Shown: positions 52,591-61,742, counted from the stretch's first letter. The stretch is 64,000 nucleotides of DNA from Marivivens sp. LCG002 (GCF_030264275.1 NZ_CP127165.1:1476001-1540000); one strand, 5' to 3'. Made by a program: numbers and translations. Notes: generated by a model from the letters alone, not told the origin.

Positions 52591-53745
52591 TCAGTTGCTG
52601 CCTTGCTGGCTTTCGATCTCGCGCCACTTGGCGACGTTGCGGTTATGCTCGTCGAGCGTGACCGCAAAGGCATGACCTCCCGACCCATCCGCCACAAAGA
52701 AGATAAAGTCGGTTTCCTCGGGATTGAGCGCCGCCTCGATGCTGGCGCGTCCGGGATTGGCGATCGGCGTCGGCGGAAGCCCGTCGATGACATAGGTGTT
52801 ATAGGGTGTCTCGCCACGCAGCTCGCTCTGGCGCAGACCGCGACCCAAGACGCCTTCGCCCTTGGTGATCCCGTAAATGACCGTCGGGTCCGTCTGAAGC
52901 CGCATGCCCTGACGCAAACGGTTGATAAAGACGCTTGCGACCTGACCGCGCTCTTCGGGAACGCCCGTTTCTTTTTCGATGATCGATGCAAGGATCAGCG
53001 CCTCTTCCAACGTATCGAAAGGAAGGTCATCCGCGCGTGTCGACCAAGCCTCGGAAAGGATCTGGCGCTGCGAGGCTTCCATTTTTCCAAGGATTTCAGA
53101 GACTTTGGTGCCGGGACGGAACTCATAGGCGTCGGGTGCAAGGATACCTTCGGCAGGCACTTCGGTCACATCCGCTTCAAGCCCGTCGATCTTGGACAGA
53201 GAGGTCAGCACCTGCCAGCTGGTGACGCCTTCGGCCACGACAACGCTGTATTGGGTGTCGGGGTCCTCTTTGACGCGGCCATAGGCCTCGGGGGTTTCCT
53301 CTTCGTCGGGATTGTATTTGGCAACCTCGACAAAACGGTTCGACGCCGGATCAAGCTCGCGGATTTCAACCTGATTGCGGGTCACGCCCACGCGGTAAAC
53401 CACTTCGGTGCCGCAAGTGTTCTGCCCGCCGCGGGTCACGATATCGACAATCTCTTCCATCGACGCGCCCGCAGGGATCAGAAAGCTGCCTGCCTTGAGG
53501 CTCGGAGCCTTGCCCGAATAATCTGCCCCGATGCGAAAGATAGAAGCCGAGGACAAAGCACCCTGTTCTTCGAGATCCTTGCTCACAACACGCATGTTGG
53601 AACCCGAGCGCACCTGAAGACAGATGCCCTGATCCAAGGGACCCGCGCTGGAATATTGCTTTGCGCCCCAAAGCACGACCCCTCCGAGCAGGAAGAGGCC
53701 GACAATCAGAAACGTCAGCGCATTAGCAGCAATATGTCGCCACAT
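52591..53745 (-). CDS. mltG: Endolytic murein transglycosylase MltG
   Basis: Membrane-anchored lytic transglycosylase that cuts nascent glycan strands and so ends peptidoglycan polymerisation. 384 residues. N-terminal helix HIAANALTFLIVGLFLLGGVVLWG (residues about 3-27), LysM-like region, and YceG catalytic domain with LILASIIEKETGVPEERGQVASVFINRL (catalytic Glu) and the conserved TDPTVIYGI and YNTYVIDGLPPTPIANPGRASIEAALNP. The start overlaps the fabF stop by one base. Confidence 0.95.
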   Translation of the reverse strand: MWRHIAANALTFLIVGLFLLGGVVLWGAKQYSSAGPLDQGICLQVRSGSNMRVVSKDLEEQGALSSASIFRIGADYSGKAPSLKAGSFLIPAGASMEEIVDIVTRGGQNTCGTEVVYRVGVTRNQVEIRELDPASNRFVEVAKYNPDEEETPEAYGRVKEDPDTQYSVVVAEGVTSWQVLTSLSKIDGLEADVTEVPAEGILAPDAYEFRPGTKVSEILGKMEASQRQILSEAWSTRADDLPFDTLEEALILASIIEKETGVPEERGQVASVFINRLRQGMRLQTDPTVIYGITKGEGVLGRGLRQSELRGETPYNTYVIDGLPPTPIANPGRASIEAALNPEETDFIFFVADGSGGHAFAVTLDEHNRNVAKWREIESQQGSN

Positions 53746-55004
53746 CAGCTCACTTTCCCGAAGATCACCGATGCGTTGGTGCCGCCAAAGCCAAAGGAGT
53801 TCGACAGTGCGATATTGATTTCGCGCTCGCGCTTTTTGTTGGGCGCAAGGTCGACCTTGGTTTCGACCGCAGGGTTATCAAGGTTGATCGTCGGCGGAGC
53901 GACCTGATCGCGGATCGCAAGGATCGAGAAAATCGCTTCAATCGCACCTGCCGCACCCAAAAGGTGGCCTGTCATCGACTTGGTCGACGACATCGTGACC
54001 TTGGACGCCGCATCCCCCATCATCCGCTCGACAGAGCCAAGCTCGATGGTGTCGGCCATGGTCGATGTGCCGTGGGCGTTGATATAGTCGATGTCCTTGG
54101 GCTCGAGACCTGCGTCCTTGAGAGCGGCACGCATGCAGCGCTCTGCGCCTTCACCATCCTCGGAGGGAGCGGTGATGTGATAGGCGTCACCCGACATGCC
54201 ATAGCCGAGCACTTCGGCGTAAATCTTGGCGCCGCGTGCAACGGCGTGCTCGTATTCCTCGAGAACAACGATGCCCGACCCCTCGCCCATCACGAAACCA
54301 TCGCGGTCGCTGTCATAGGGACGGCTGGCCGCCTTGGGGTCATCGGCACGTTTGGTCGAGAGCGCTTTGCAGGCGTTGAAGCCCGCGATGCCGATTTCAC
54401 AGATCGCAGCCTCTGCGCCGCCTGCAACCATCACGTCGGCCGCGCCGTATTTGATAAGACGGGCCGCGTCGCCGATCGCATGAGCACCCGTCGAGCAGGC
54501 CGTCACGACCGAATGGTTCGGACCCTTGAAGCCGTATTTGATCGACACCTGACCCGAGATGAGGTTGATCAGAGCACCAGGAATAAAGAACGGCGATACG
54601 CGGCGTGCACCCTTTTCCTTGATGAGAAGCGCGGTGTCCGCAATCGTGCCGAGACCGCCGATGCCCGAGCCGATGAGAACGCCTGTGCGGTTCTTCTGAT
54701 CATCGGTTTCGGCAACCCAGCCCGAGTCCTCGACCGCCTGAATCGCGGCGGCAAGACCGAAGATGATGAACTGGTCGATCTTGCGCTGTTCTTTGGGCGC
54801 AAGGTATTTATCGGCGTTGAAGGTGCCGTTCGTGCCATCGCCGCGCTTGACTTCGCAGGCATAGGTGGTTGCCAGATCGCTGGCATCGAACTGCGTGATC
54901 GGACCTGCGCCCGACTGACCATCGAGAAGACGGCTCCAGGTCTCTTCGACGCCATCAGCCAACGGCGTTACAAGACCCAATCCGGTTACAACGACACGGC
55001 GCAT
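53745..55004 (-). CDS. fabF: Beta-ketoacyl-ACP synthase II
   Basis: Elongating condensing enzyme of type II fatty-acid synthesis. 419 residues, MRRVVVTGLGLVTPLADG. Cys-His-His triad: SVVTACSTGAHAIGDAARL, YINAHGTSTMADTIE, SMTGHLLGAAGAIEAIF; glycine-rich C-terminal SNSFGFGGTNASVIF. Translationally coupled to mltG, and follows acpP. Confidence 0.97.
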   Translation of the reverse strand: MRRVVVTGLGLVTPLADGVEETWSRLLDGQSGAGPITQFDASDLATTYACEVKRGDGTNGTFNADKYLAPKEQRKIDQFIIFGLAAAIQAVEDSGWVAETDDQKNRTGVLIGSGIGGLGTIADTALLIKEKGARRVSPFFIPGALINLISGQVSIKYGFKGPNHSVVTACSTGAHAIGDAARLIKYGAADVMVAGGAEAAICEIGIAGFNACKALSTKRADDPKAASRPYDSDRDGFVMGEGSGIVVLEEYEHAVARGAKIYAEVLGYGMSGDAYHITAPSEDGEGAERCMRAALKDAGLEPKDIDYINAHGTSTMADTIELGSVERMMGDAASKVTMSSTKSMTGHLLGAAGAIEAIFSILAIRDQVAPPTINLDNPAVETKVDLAPNKKREREINIALSNSFGFGGTNASVIFGKVS

Positions 55005-55155
55005 ATTCTGCCCTCACCTTTTAGAATATTGTCGGATACTGATAGCGCAGCCCCTATCCAAGGAGCAAGGGCGCAAGCGCTGTTCTAGTGGCAAAAGACC
55101 GCTTTACCCCTATGTGTAGCAAAGCTTACGCGCATATTTTCGCGCACCAAAAGAA

Positions 55156-55181
55156 AAACGGCCCCCCGAAGGAGGCCGTTT
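55156..55181 (-). terminator. Intrinsic terminator of acpP
   Basis: AAACGGCC (55156-55163) pairs with GGCCGTTT (55174-55181); minus-strand T-run TTCTTTTGG follows. It lies between acpP and fabF, so fabF probably has its own promoter in 55005-55155. Confidence 0.82.
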
Positions 55182-55207
55182 GAATACCGGTTCACCGGAA
55201 AAAGGGC

Positions 55208-55441
55208 TTACTGAGCGCCTTCGATGAACTTAACAGCGTCGCCGAACGACTGGATGGTTTCGGCTGCGTCATCGGGGATCTCGATGCCGAATTCTTCTTC
55301 GAAAGCCATCACGAGCTCAACGGTGTCAAGGCTGTCAGCGCCAAGATCGTCGATGAACGAAGCGTTCTCGGTGACTTTGTCTTCTTCCACACCAAGGTGC
55401 TCTACTACGATCTTACGAACGCGGTCTGCGACGTCGCTCAT
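55208..55441 (-). CDS. acpP: Acyl carrier protein
   Basis: 77-residue acidic carrier of acyl chains. Phosphopantetheine Ser in [27 protein letters not shown]-terminus [23 protein letters not shown]. Typical size and charge. Between fabG/fabD upstream (with a TetR gene intervening) and fabF downstream. Confidence 0.97.
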   Translation of the reverse strand: MSDVADRVRKIVVEHLGVEEDKVTENASFIDDLGADSLDTVELVMAFEEEFGIEIPDDAAETIQSFGDAVKFIEGAQ

Positions 55442-55622
55442 GTCAATTCCTCACAGTGTCTTGGGCCTTTGCCCGTTCTTTGCTTGCCCCGAAGGGCGGC
55501 TCCTAGGCCCTTGATAGGGCGATAACCGACCTGCGCTTGCGCGCCCTCCGGCAAATCTAATGGGCCTATAGCAGAGAATTTACCTGACGCAAACGCTTTC
55601 GAAGCGGTTCGGACAGGCAAAT

Positions 55623-56204
55623 CTAGTCTTCTTGTTCGTTCGCAACAGCCCCAAGCAGCGCAACAGCGCATTCACGGACCAGAGGACCCGTTTCTTCGGG
55701 AATCGCCTCATGCGGGAAATGGCGGCACACCATGGCCTGAGGCACGTCCCGCACCGCAAGTCGGAGCCGATCCTTCTGGAACCCCGACCGCTCGGCGAAC
55801 TCCGCGACGGCGGTTTCCCATTCTGTTTCAAGCGTTTCGATCTGCGCAAGCAGCGCATCAGATACCCCCGCCCGAACCATGACCCGCTTGGGAATGCAGA
55901 ATAGAATCATGGCCTTATCCGGCTCATCTGTGGCCATTCCGACCACCTGCAAAGCCGCCCGCACCGCCGGCCTTTGGCCTGCGCGTTTGAAAATCCAGAG
56001 ACTTCTCTCGTGATAGGCTTGGACTGCCCAAAGCCATGCCTCGGCCAGAAGATTATCCATCGACCCGTAACGGTGGTAGATCGAGCCCACAGAAACGCCC
56101 GTGCCTTGGCTCACCTGTTGGACCGTTGCCGACGGCTCTTTGGTCAGATGATGCGCGAGCCAGCCAAAGACATGCTCGTCCGTAAATTCGGGCTTTCGAC
56201 CCAT
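55623..56204 (-). CDS. TetR/AcrR family transcriptional regulator
   Basis: 193 residues. N-terminal helix-turn-helix region: ATVQQVSQGTGVSVGSIYHRYGSMDNLLAEAWLWAVQAY is the TetR DNA-binding pattern. The C-terminal ligand domain is unassigned. It lies on the same strand between fabG and acpP, inside the fatty-acid synthesis cluster, so a lipid-related ligand is plausible but not shown. The 181 bases between it and acpP hold no visible gene. Confidence 0.88.
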   Translation of the reverse strand: MGRKPEFTDEHVFGWLAHHLTKEPSATVQQVSQGTGVSVGSIYHRYGSMDNLLAEAWLWAVQAYHERSLWIFKRAGQRPAVRAALQVVGMATDEPDKAMILFCIPKRVMVRAGVSDALLAQIETLETEWETAVAEFAERSGFQKDRLRLAVRDVPQAMVCRHFPHEAIPEETGPLVRECAVALLGAVANEQED

Positions 56205-56306
56205 CTTTTTCCCTCGCCTTGAAATAAAAAGCGCGAATCTGAATGAAAAGGGACCAAAGAACTCTTGAAAAAATGGCCCTGCCCCGATGGAGCAGAGCCG
56301 GAACGC

Positions 56307-57044
56307 TTAGAGCATCGCCATGCCGCCGTTGACGTGAATCGTGGCGCCCGTGGTGTAACCTGCCTCATTGGATGCCAGATAGAGCACCGCTGCAGCGATC
56401 TCTTCGGGCGTGCCCATGCGTGCTGCGGGGATCTGGACGTTGATCTTTTCTTTCTGGTCATCCGTCAGCTTGTCGGTCATCGCAGTCGCGATAAAGCCGG
56501 GAGCCACACAGTTCACCGTGATCCCGCGGCTTGCCACTTCATAGGCAATGGATTTGGACATGCCGATCATCCCCGCTTTGGAGGCGGCATAGTTGGCCTG
56601 ACCGGGGTTGCCTGTGGCACCGACGATGGACGAGATATTGACGATGCGCCCCCAACGGGCCTTCATCATTCCGCGGATCACGCCTTTGCAAAGACGCATG
56701 GTCGAGGTGAGGTTCACGTTCAGCACGCTTTCCCATTCATCGTCCGACATCCGCATAAAGAGGTTATCGCGGGTAATCCCTGCGTTGTTGACGAGAATAT
56801 CGACCGATCCCATCGCCTCTGCAGCCTGTTTGGGCAGAGCATCGACCGCAGCCGCATCGCTCAGGTTACAGGGCAGAACATGCACACGCTCGCCAAGCTC
56901 GGCCGCAAGAGCCTCGAGCGGTTCAACCCGCGTCCCCGAAAGCCCGACCGTTGCACCTGCTGCATGGAGCGCTTTGGCGATCTCGCCGCCGATACCACCC
57001 GATGCACCTGTCACGAGTGCATTTTTACCTGTTAGATCAAACAT
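56307..57044 (-). CDS. fabG: 3-oxoacyl-ACP reductase
   Basis: NADPH-dependent reductase of the fatty-acid elongation cycle. 245 residues. Cofactor loop VTGASGGIGGEIAKAL; NNAGITRDNLFMRM; catalytic Ser in IVNISSIVGATGNPGQ and Tyr-x-x-x-Lys in ANYAASKAGMIGMSKS; C-terminal YTTGATIHVNGGMAML. 19 bases after fabD. Confidence 0.97.
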   Translation of the reverse strand: MFDLTGKNALVTGASGGIGGEIAKALHAAGATVGLSGTRVEPLEALAAELGERVHVLPCNLSDAAAVDALPKQAAEAMGSVDILVNNAGITRDNLFMRMSDDEWESVLNVNLTSTMRLCKGVIRGMMKARWGRIVNISSIVGATGNPGQANYAASKAGMIGMSKSIAYEVASRGITVNCVAPGFIATAMTDKLTDDQKEKINVQIPAARMGTPEEIAAAVLYLASNEAGYTTGATIHVNGGMAML

Positions 57045-57063
57045 CTAATTCTTCCTTTTAAAG

Positions 57064-57999
57064 TCAAACCAATGCGGCTTTTGCCGCAGCGACATCCTCG
57101 GGGGTGCCCACTGCGTTGGTTTCGATTTCTTTGTTGATCCGCTTGATCATACCGGAAAGCGCTTTGCCCGCGCCGATCTCCCAAGCGCTGGTCACGCCCT
57201 GTTCGCCCATCCAAAGCACGCTTTCGCGCCAGCGGACCGAGCCCGTCACCTGTTCCACAAGAAGCGAACGGATCACTTCGGGATCGCTCACCGCAGAGGC
57301 GCGCACGTTGGCGACCACAGGCACACGCGGCGCGTTGATCGTCACATCGTCGAGGGCTTCGGCCATACGCGCCGCAGCGGGCGCCATCAGCTCGCAATGG
57401 AACGGAGCAGACACGGGGAGCAAAAGAGCGCGCTTGGCACCCTTTTCCTTGGCAATCACCAAGGCGCGTTCAACAGCCTCTTTGTGGCCCGAAACGACGA
57501 CCTGAGACGGGTCGTTGTCGTTTGCCGCCTGACAGACCTGACCTTGGGCAGCTTCTTCGGCAACGGCGCGTGCACCTTCGAAATCAAGCCCGAGGAGAGC
57601 CGCCATTGCGCCGACACCGACGGGCACGGCTTCTTGCATGGCAAGACCGCGAATGCGAAGCAAACGCGCGGTGTCCGAAACGCTGATCGCGCCGGCAGCA
57701 GCCAGAGCGGAATATTCCCCAAGCGAGTGACCGGCGACGAAATCGGCGGCCGTGATCTCGATCCCTTCGGCCTCGAGCGCGCGCATCGCGGCAAGCGAGG
57801 TGGCCATCAGCGCCGGCTGTGCGTTCTGCGTAAGGGTCAGCGTCTCGATCTCGCCTTCCCAGATCAGCGTGGAAAGCTTTTCCCCCAGCGCCTCGTCTAC
57901 TTCGTCGAAAATCGCCTTGGCGCTCGGATAGGCGTCGGCCAATGCCTTACCCATTCCAATGGTCTGAGCGCCCTGCCCCGGAAATACGAATGCCCGCAT
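57064..57999 (-). CDS. fabD: Malonyl-CoA:ACP transacylase
   Basis: Loads malonate onto ACP. 311 residues, MRAFVFPGQGAQTIGMGKALADAYP. Active-site Ser in [19 protein letters not shown], Arg near LLRIRGLAMQEAVPVGVGAM, His in VSAPFHCELMAPAAARMAEAL. First gene of the fabD-fabG unit. Confidence 0.97.
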   Translation of the reverse strand: MRAFVFPGQGAQTIGMGKALADAYPSAKAIFDEVDEALGEKLSTLIWEGEIETLTLTQNAQPALMATSLAAMRALEAEGIEITAADFVAGHSLGEYSALAAAGAISVSDTARLLRIRGLAMQEAVPVGVGAMAALLGLDFEGARAVAEEAAQGQVCQAANDNDPSQVVVSGHKEAVERALVIAKEKGAKRALLLPVSAPFHCELMAPAAARMAEALDDVTINAPRVPVVANVRASAVSDPEVIRSLLVEQVTGSVRWRESVLWMGEQGVTSAWEIGAGKALSGMIKRINKEIETNAVGTPEDVAAAKAALV

Positions 58000-58082
58000 G
58001 TGTCCCTTCCTTGGTATCGGTTTTTCTGTCCTCTACCGTGTGGAGAGCATCTTCACAAGAAAAGCGAGCATCACGCAACAAA

Positions 58083-58106
58083 AAGGGCGGCACTTGGGCC
58101 ACCCTT
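58083..58106 (-). terminator. Intrinsic terminator of the 58133-58765 gene
   Basis: AAGGGCGGC (58083-58091) pairs with GCCACCCTT (58098-58106) with one G-T; the minus-strand continuation is T-rich (TTGTTGC). Confidence 0.75.
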
Positions 58107-58132
58107 CTTACCAAACAATCTGTGTCGCGGGC

Positions 58133-58765
58133 TCAAAACGCGAATTTCGGCTCCGGCAGCGGCTCGCGCTTGCGGGTGTTCATCGGATCGGCCAAGAGAT
58201 CACGGCCCAGACGATCACGCAGTGCTTCGATCCGAGCCAGAGGACCGCGAGCGACCTCGATGGTCTGGGTCGTATTGCGGTAGCGGATTTTCAAAGTCGC
58301 CGTGCCTTTGGCCGATTTTGCGTTGTCGAGAAAAGCCCCACCGATCGAGTCAAAGCCGTAACGGCCGATCAGAGTGGCGCGGCCTGCACGGTTGCGCACA
58401 ACTTCGCGCACTTCGCCAAGACGAAGGTCGACCTGCAATTCCGAGCGGGAGCCGCGTGTCGCATACCACGCCAGAACACCGGCCATCCCAAGGAAGAACG
58501 CCGAGAGGATCGCCTTGGACATGATCGCAGCGCCCGTGAAGGCCATCGAAGGCATCGCCCAAAGCCCCATCGTCGCAACCGCAAACGCTGCGGCCATCGC
58601 CCCTGCAGCCAGCTGCATCGCAACCAGAATGCTGTCGCTGCGGCGCATATCGCGGATGATATAGCCCCAATAGGTTTCGTCGAGCGCCATGCTGGCATGG
58701 GACATGTCGATGGCGGGCGTGTCGAAACCGGTGCGGAATTCGTCTGTTGCAGGCATAAGGCTCAT
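58133..58765 (-). CDS. Uncharacterised membrane protein with two helices
   Basis: 210 residues from ATG 58765 (MSLMPATDEFRTGFDTPAID) with AAGGAGCG upstream. Two adjacent membrane segments at about residues 53-72 (LVAMQLAAGAMAAAFAVATM) and 83-105 (TGAAIMSKAILSAFFLGMAGVLAWY) are followed by a cytoplasmic beta-rich domain (SELQVDLRLGEVREVVRNRAGRATLIGRYGFDSIGGAFLDN ... TLKIRYRNTTQTIEVARGPLARIEALRDRLG). I do not recognise a family. It stands alone, with its own terminator, divergent from rpsF. Confidence 0.8.
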   Translation of the reverse strand: MSLMPATDEFRTGFDTPAIDMSHASMALDETYWGYIIRDMRRSDSILVAMQLAAGAMAAAFAVATMGLWAMPSMAFTGAAIMSKAILSAFFLGMAGVLAWYATRGSRSELQVDLRLGEVREVVRNRAGRATLIGRYGFDSIGGAFLDNAKSAKGTATLKIRYRNTTQTIEVARGPLARIEALRDRLGRDLLADPMNTRKREPLPEPKFAF

Positions 58766-58902
58766 TGGATCGCTCCTTGTTTGGTTGATCCCAAGAGACC
58801 TTTCAATTAGGGCTGAAAAGCGGCAGACCTCAGTCAGAGCCAAGGCATTCCAAAGGTATTGTTCTGACCCTGAAAAACTCGCGGGGCCGCACCTGAAAGC
58901 CC

Positions 58903-58930
58903 TTGTGTTCGGGGGCGCCGCATGTATAAG
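58903..58930 (+). promoter_or_regulatory. Promoter of the rpsF-rpsR-rplI operon
   Basis: TTGTGT (58903-58908), 16-base spacer, TATAAG (58925-58930). It gives a leader of about 100 bases before rpsF. Confidence 0.55.
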
Positions 58931-58982
58931 GCCCCATCCTTCCGCGGTTATATATGAACTGCGCAGTCTCTCGTGGGTGGGG

Positions 58983-59023
58983 TGCGGAAGGTTTCATTCC
59001 CCCTCCCTTTGAAATGCGCCGCA
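58983..59023 (+). promoter_or_regulatory. Stem-loop in the rpsF leader (candidate S6:S18 autoregulatory RNA)
   Basis: TGCGG (58983-58987) pairs with CCGCA (59019-59023); inside, GTTTCA (58991-58996) pairs with TGAAAT (59010-59015), leaving small internal bulges (AAG and GCG). Position, 15 bases before the rpsF start, and a CCG next to a bulge recall the known S6:S18-binding leader motif. The match is by eye only. Confidence 0.4.
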
Positions 59024-59038
59024 ATGACAGGAGCGAAC

Positions 59039-59392
59039 ATGCCGCTTTACGAGCATGTCTTTATCTCGCGTCAGGACTTGTCCAACACGCAGGCTGAAGG
59101 TCTTATCGAACACTTCTCGACCGTTATCTCCGACAACGGCGGCAAGGTAGTTGGCACCGAATACTGGGGTGTCAAGACGATGGCCTACAAGATCAACAAG
59201 AACCGCAAGGGCCACTACGCCTACCTGCGCACCGACGCACCGTCGGCTGCCGTTCAGGAAATGGAGCGTCTGATGGGTCTGCATGACGACGTCATGCGCG
59301 TTCTGACCATCAAGGTCGAAAGCCACGAAGATGGCCCCTCGGTCCAGATGCAGAAGCGTGACGAGCGCGAACCGCGCCGCGAACGCCGCTAA
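59039..59392 (+). CDS. rpsF: 30S ribosomal protein bS6
   Basis: 117 residues from ATG 59039 (MPLYEHVFISRQDLSNTQAEGL), ribosome site GACAGGAG. bS6 body: VVGTEYWGVKTMAYKINKNRKGHYAYLRTDAP; basic tail KRDEREPRRERR. Binds 16S rRNA with bS18, encoded next. Confidence 0.97.
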   Translation: MPLYEHVFISRQDLSNTQAEGLIEHFSTVISDNGGKVVGTEYWGVKTMAYKINKNRKGHYAYLRTDAPSAAVQEMERLMGLHDDVMRVLTIKVESHEDGPSVQMQKRDEREPRRERR

Positions 59393-59417
59393 GTTGATCA
59401 CGAAAGGACACTAAGTC

Positions 59418-59645
59418 ATGGCAGCTAAACCGTTTTTCCGCCGTCGCAAGTCGGACCCCTTTGAGGGCGAAGGCGCACCGGTGATCGATTACAAAGACAC
59501 CCGTCTTCTCCAGCGCTACATCTCCGAGCGCGGTAAAATCGTTCCCGCCCGTATCACCGCCGTAGGCGCCAAGAACCAGCGTAAACTTGCTCAGGCAATC
59601 AAGCGCGCCCGTTTCTTGGCCCTGCTGCCCTACGCCGTTAAGTAA
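59418..59645 (+). CDS. rpsR: 30S ribosomal protein bS18
   Basis: 75 residues: [21 protein letters not shown] then [50 protein letters not shown], the full bS18 consensus. Second gene of the operon. Confidence 0.98.
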   Translation: MAAKPFFRRRKSDPFEGEGAPVIDYKDTRLLQRYISERGKIVPARITAVGAKNQRKLAQAIKRARFLALLPYAVK

Positions 59646-59659
59646 GAGGAGCTACTCCA

Positions 59660-60244
59660 ATGGACGTTATCCTTCTTGAACGCGTGGCCAAGCTTGGCCA
59701 GATGGGCGATGTCGTTTCCGTAAAGGACGGCTACGCACGTAACTTCCTCCTGCCGCAGGGCAAAGCCCTTCGTGCAAACGAGGCCAACAAAGCCCGCTTC
59801 GAAGCCGACAAAGCTCAGCTCGAAGCCCGCAACCTCGAAACCAAAAAAGAAGCAGAAGCACTTGCTGATCGCCTGAACGGCCAGCAGTTCATCGTGATTC
59901 GTTCGGCTTCCGACGGTGGTTCGCTCTACGGTTCGGTCACTCCGCGTGACATCGCCGATGTTGCGACCGCTGGTGGTTTCTCGGTCGACCGCAAGCAGGT
60001 TGTTCTGCTCGCCGGTATCAAGGACCTCGGCCTGCACACCGTTAACGTTGTGCTTCACCCCGAAGTCACTGCCCAGATCACGATCAACGTTGCTCGTTCG
60101 ACCGAAGAAGCCGAAATTCAGGCTTCGGGCAAGTCGATCCAGGAACTCGCAGCTGAAGAAGAAGCTGCTGCCGATTTCGAAATGTCGAACCTGTTCGACG
60201 ATATCGGTGGTGCTGCTTCGGACGAAGACGGCGCAGACGAGTAA
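59660..60244 (+). CDS. rplI: 50S ribosomal protein bL9
   Basis: 194 residues. N-terminal domain [37 protein letters not shown], long helix rich in Glu/Lys, C-terminal domain ([15 protein letters not shown]). An acidic extension of about 40 residues ([31 protein letters not shown]), absent from E. coli bL9, is usual in Rhodobacterales. Ribosome site GAGGAG. Confidence 0.97.
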   Translation: MDVILLERVAKLGQMGDVVSVKDGYARNFLLPQGKALRANEANKARFEADKAQLEARNLETKKEAEALADRLNGQQFIVIRSASDGGSLYGSVTPRDIADVATAGGFSVDRKQVVLLAGIKDLGLHTVNVVLHPEVTAQITINVARSTEEAEIQASGKSIQELAAEEEAAADFEMSNLFDDIGGAASDEDGADE

Positions 60245-60269
60245 TCGTCCCGCAGTTTCGCGACAAGTC

Positions 60270-60297
60270 AAAGGCCGTGCCTCGTGCACGGCCTTTT
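60270..60297 (+). terminator. Intrinsic terminator of the ribosomal operon
   Basis: AAAGGCCGTGC (60270-60280) pairs perfectly with GCACGGCCTTT (60286-60296), 5-base loop, T-rich end. Confidence 0.9.
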
Positions 60298-60362
60298 CTT
60301 TTGCGTCACCCTCTGGCCCCTCGCCCGTTTTGCCCCTAGCGTCGATAAGGCAAGGAGGCGCC

Positions 60363-60983
60363 ATGCTCGATTTTCTCTCTCAGGTCAGTTGGACGTCTTT
60401 CATGATCGCAATGATCATGATCGAACTCACGCCCGGTCCGAATATGGGCTGGCTCGCCGCACTCTCGGCGCAGCAAGGTCGCAAGACAGGGCTCATCGCG
60501 GTTCTGGGAATTACGCTCGGTCTTGCCGTTCAGGTGGTCGCCGCCGCAACAGGGCTCGCCGCCATCGCGGGGCAATCGGACATCGTGTTTCAGGCGCTGC
60601 GCTGGTCGGGCGTTGGCTTCATGCTCTATCTTGCTTGGCGGGCTTGGGTCGAAACCGCCGAGAATGCCCCCGCATCAAGCGATTTGAACGCTTCGTTCCG
60701 ACGCGGGCTGGTGTCGAACCTTCTCAATCCCAAGGCGCTCGTCTTCTATATGGTTGTGGTCGGCCAATTCACCGCCCCCGAGCAAGGTGCCATCTGGCTC
60801 CAGATCCTTGCACTCGGCGGGATCCACCTTTTGATTGCCGCGTTTGTCCATACCCTGATCGTTGTATTGGGAAGCACGATCGGCAATCTCTTTGATGAAT
60901 GGCGCAGCAAAGCGAGCGTGCGGCTTGGCTTTTCCCTCGCCCTTGCGGCGATTGCCGTCTGGATCGCCTTCTCAACCCGCTGA
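60363..60983 (+). CDS. LysE/RhtB family exporter
   Basis: 206-residue membrane exporter of amino acids or related metabolites. Start ATG 60363 (MLDFLSQVSWTSFMIAMIMIELTPGPNMGWLAAL) with AAGGAGG. The ELTPGPN motif and the GVGFMLYLAWRAW and FRRGLVSNLLNPKALVFYMVVVGQF segments are family marks; about six helices. Substrate unknown. Its 3-prime end overlaps the convergent DUF4336 gene by 12 bases. Confidence 0.9.
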   Translation: MLDFLSQVSWTSFMIAMIMIELTPGPNMGWLAALSAQQGRKTGLIAVLGITLGLAVQVVAAATGLAAIAGQSDIVFQALRWSGVGFMLYLAWRAWVETAENAPASSDLNASFRRGLVSNLLNPKALVFYMVVVGQFTAPEQGAIWLQILALGGIHLLIAAFVHTLIVVLGSTIGNLFDEWRSKASVRLGFSLALAAIAVWIAFSTR

Positions 60984-61649
60984 GGGGCTCAACCATTCAA
61001 AGGCTTTGACCAAGACGTCTTTGCCCTGACCAAAGACGCAAGACCCGTGGGCGATCACAACATTCTCGGTCGGAAGTGCCAGCATCGCTTTGACCGTCTT
61101 CCGCGCCTTCTTTCGCTCGGTAAAAAATCGGGTTTTTCGCGGCACGGCGGGCAATTCGCCCGTGATCAAATTCAATATGGCAACCCACCTACGCCAACCA
61201 TCGAAATTCGACCGCGGTAGACACTGGAGAACATCCGCAAAAATCATTGTTCGGCTTTTGGCGTGATAGATGACGGCCTCGTCCCAATGCACCGTAGGAT
61301 AACAGAACATGAGAATTTCGCCATTGAAGTCAAAGTTCTCAAGCACCTCGTCCACATAGACGTTAAGGTGCCGCTTCGAGAACGAAGCCGGCGCATAAAG
61401 CTTGGCTGCAGGAAACGCGCGAATCCATTCCCGCAAGAACAGATGATGATAGGCATTGGGGGCGATGAAATGCGCCACTTTGCCCAAAGAGCCCACGGTC
61501 TCCAAAAGCGCGTCCGATGCTTCGATGGGTGACCAGACAACCAGTTCACCATTTTCGAGACGGATAACAGCCATTCTGGTCGGATATTTGAATCCCGCCA
61601 GATCCAGCGTTGTGCCGTCAAAGAGCCAAATGTCTTGCCCTAACTCCAA
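60972..61649 (-). CDS. DUF4336 protein (metallo-beta-lactamase-like fold)
   Basis: About 225 residues of unknown function. Marks of DUF4336: IWLFDGTTLDLAGFKYPTRMAVIRLENGELVVWSP, HFIAPNAYHHLFLREWIRAFPAAKLYAP, and HWDEAVIYHAKSRTMIFADVLQ, which follow the metallo-beta-lactamase layout with a degenerate metal site (NAYHH). The start shown is TTG 61649 and is uncertain; no clear ribosome site is visible. Confidence 0.8.
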   Translation of the reverse strand: MELGQDIWLFDGTTLDLAGFKYPTRMAVIRLENGELVVWSPIEASDALLETVGSLGKVAHFIAPNAYHHLFLREWIRAFPAAKLYAPASFSKRHLNVYVDEVLENFDFNGEILMFCYPTVHWDEAVIYHAKSRTMIFADVLQCLPRSNFDGWRRWVAILNLITGELPAVPRKTRFFTERKKARKTVKAMLALPTENVVIAHGSCVFGQGKDVLVKAFEWLSPSAG

Positions 61650-61720
61650 CGATAAGAGTCTCCAGTCTTATTCAACCAGAAGATATCGAACCATATGAAT
61701 TAAACAATCTTAAAAACGAA

Positions 61721-61742
61721 AAAGCGCCCGATTGGGCGCTTT
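61721..61742 (-). terminator. Intrinsic terminator of tig
   Basis: AAAGCGCCC (61721-61729) pairs with GGGCGCTTT (61734-61742), GATT loop; the minus strand continues TTCGTTTTTAAG. Confidence 0.85.
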
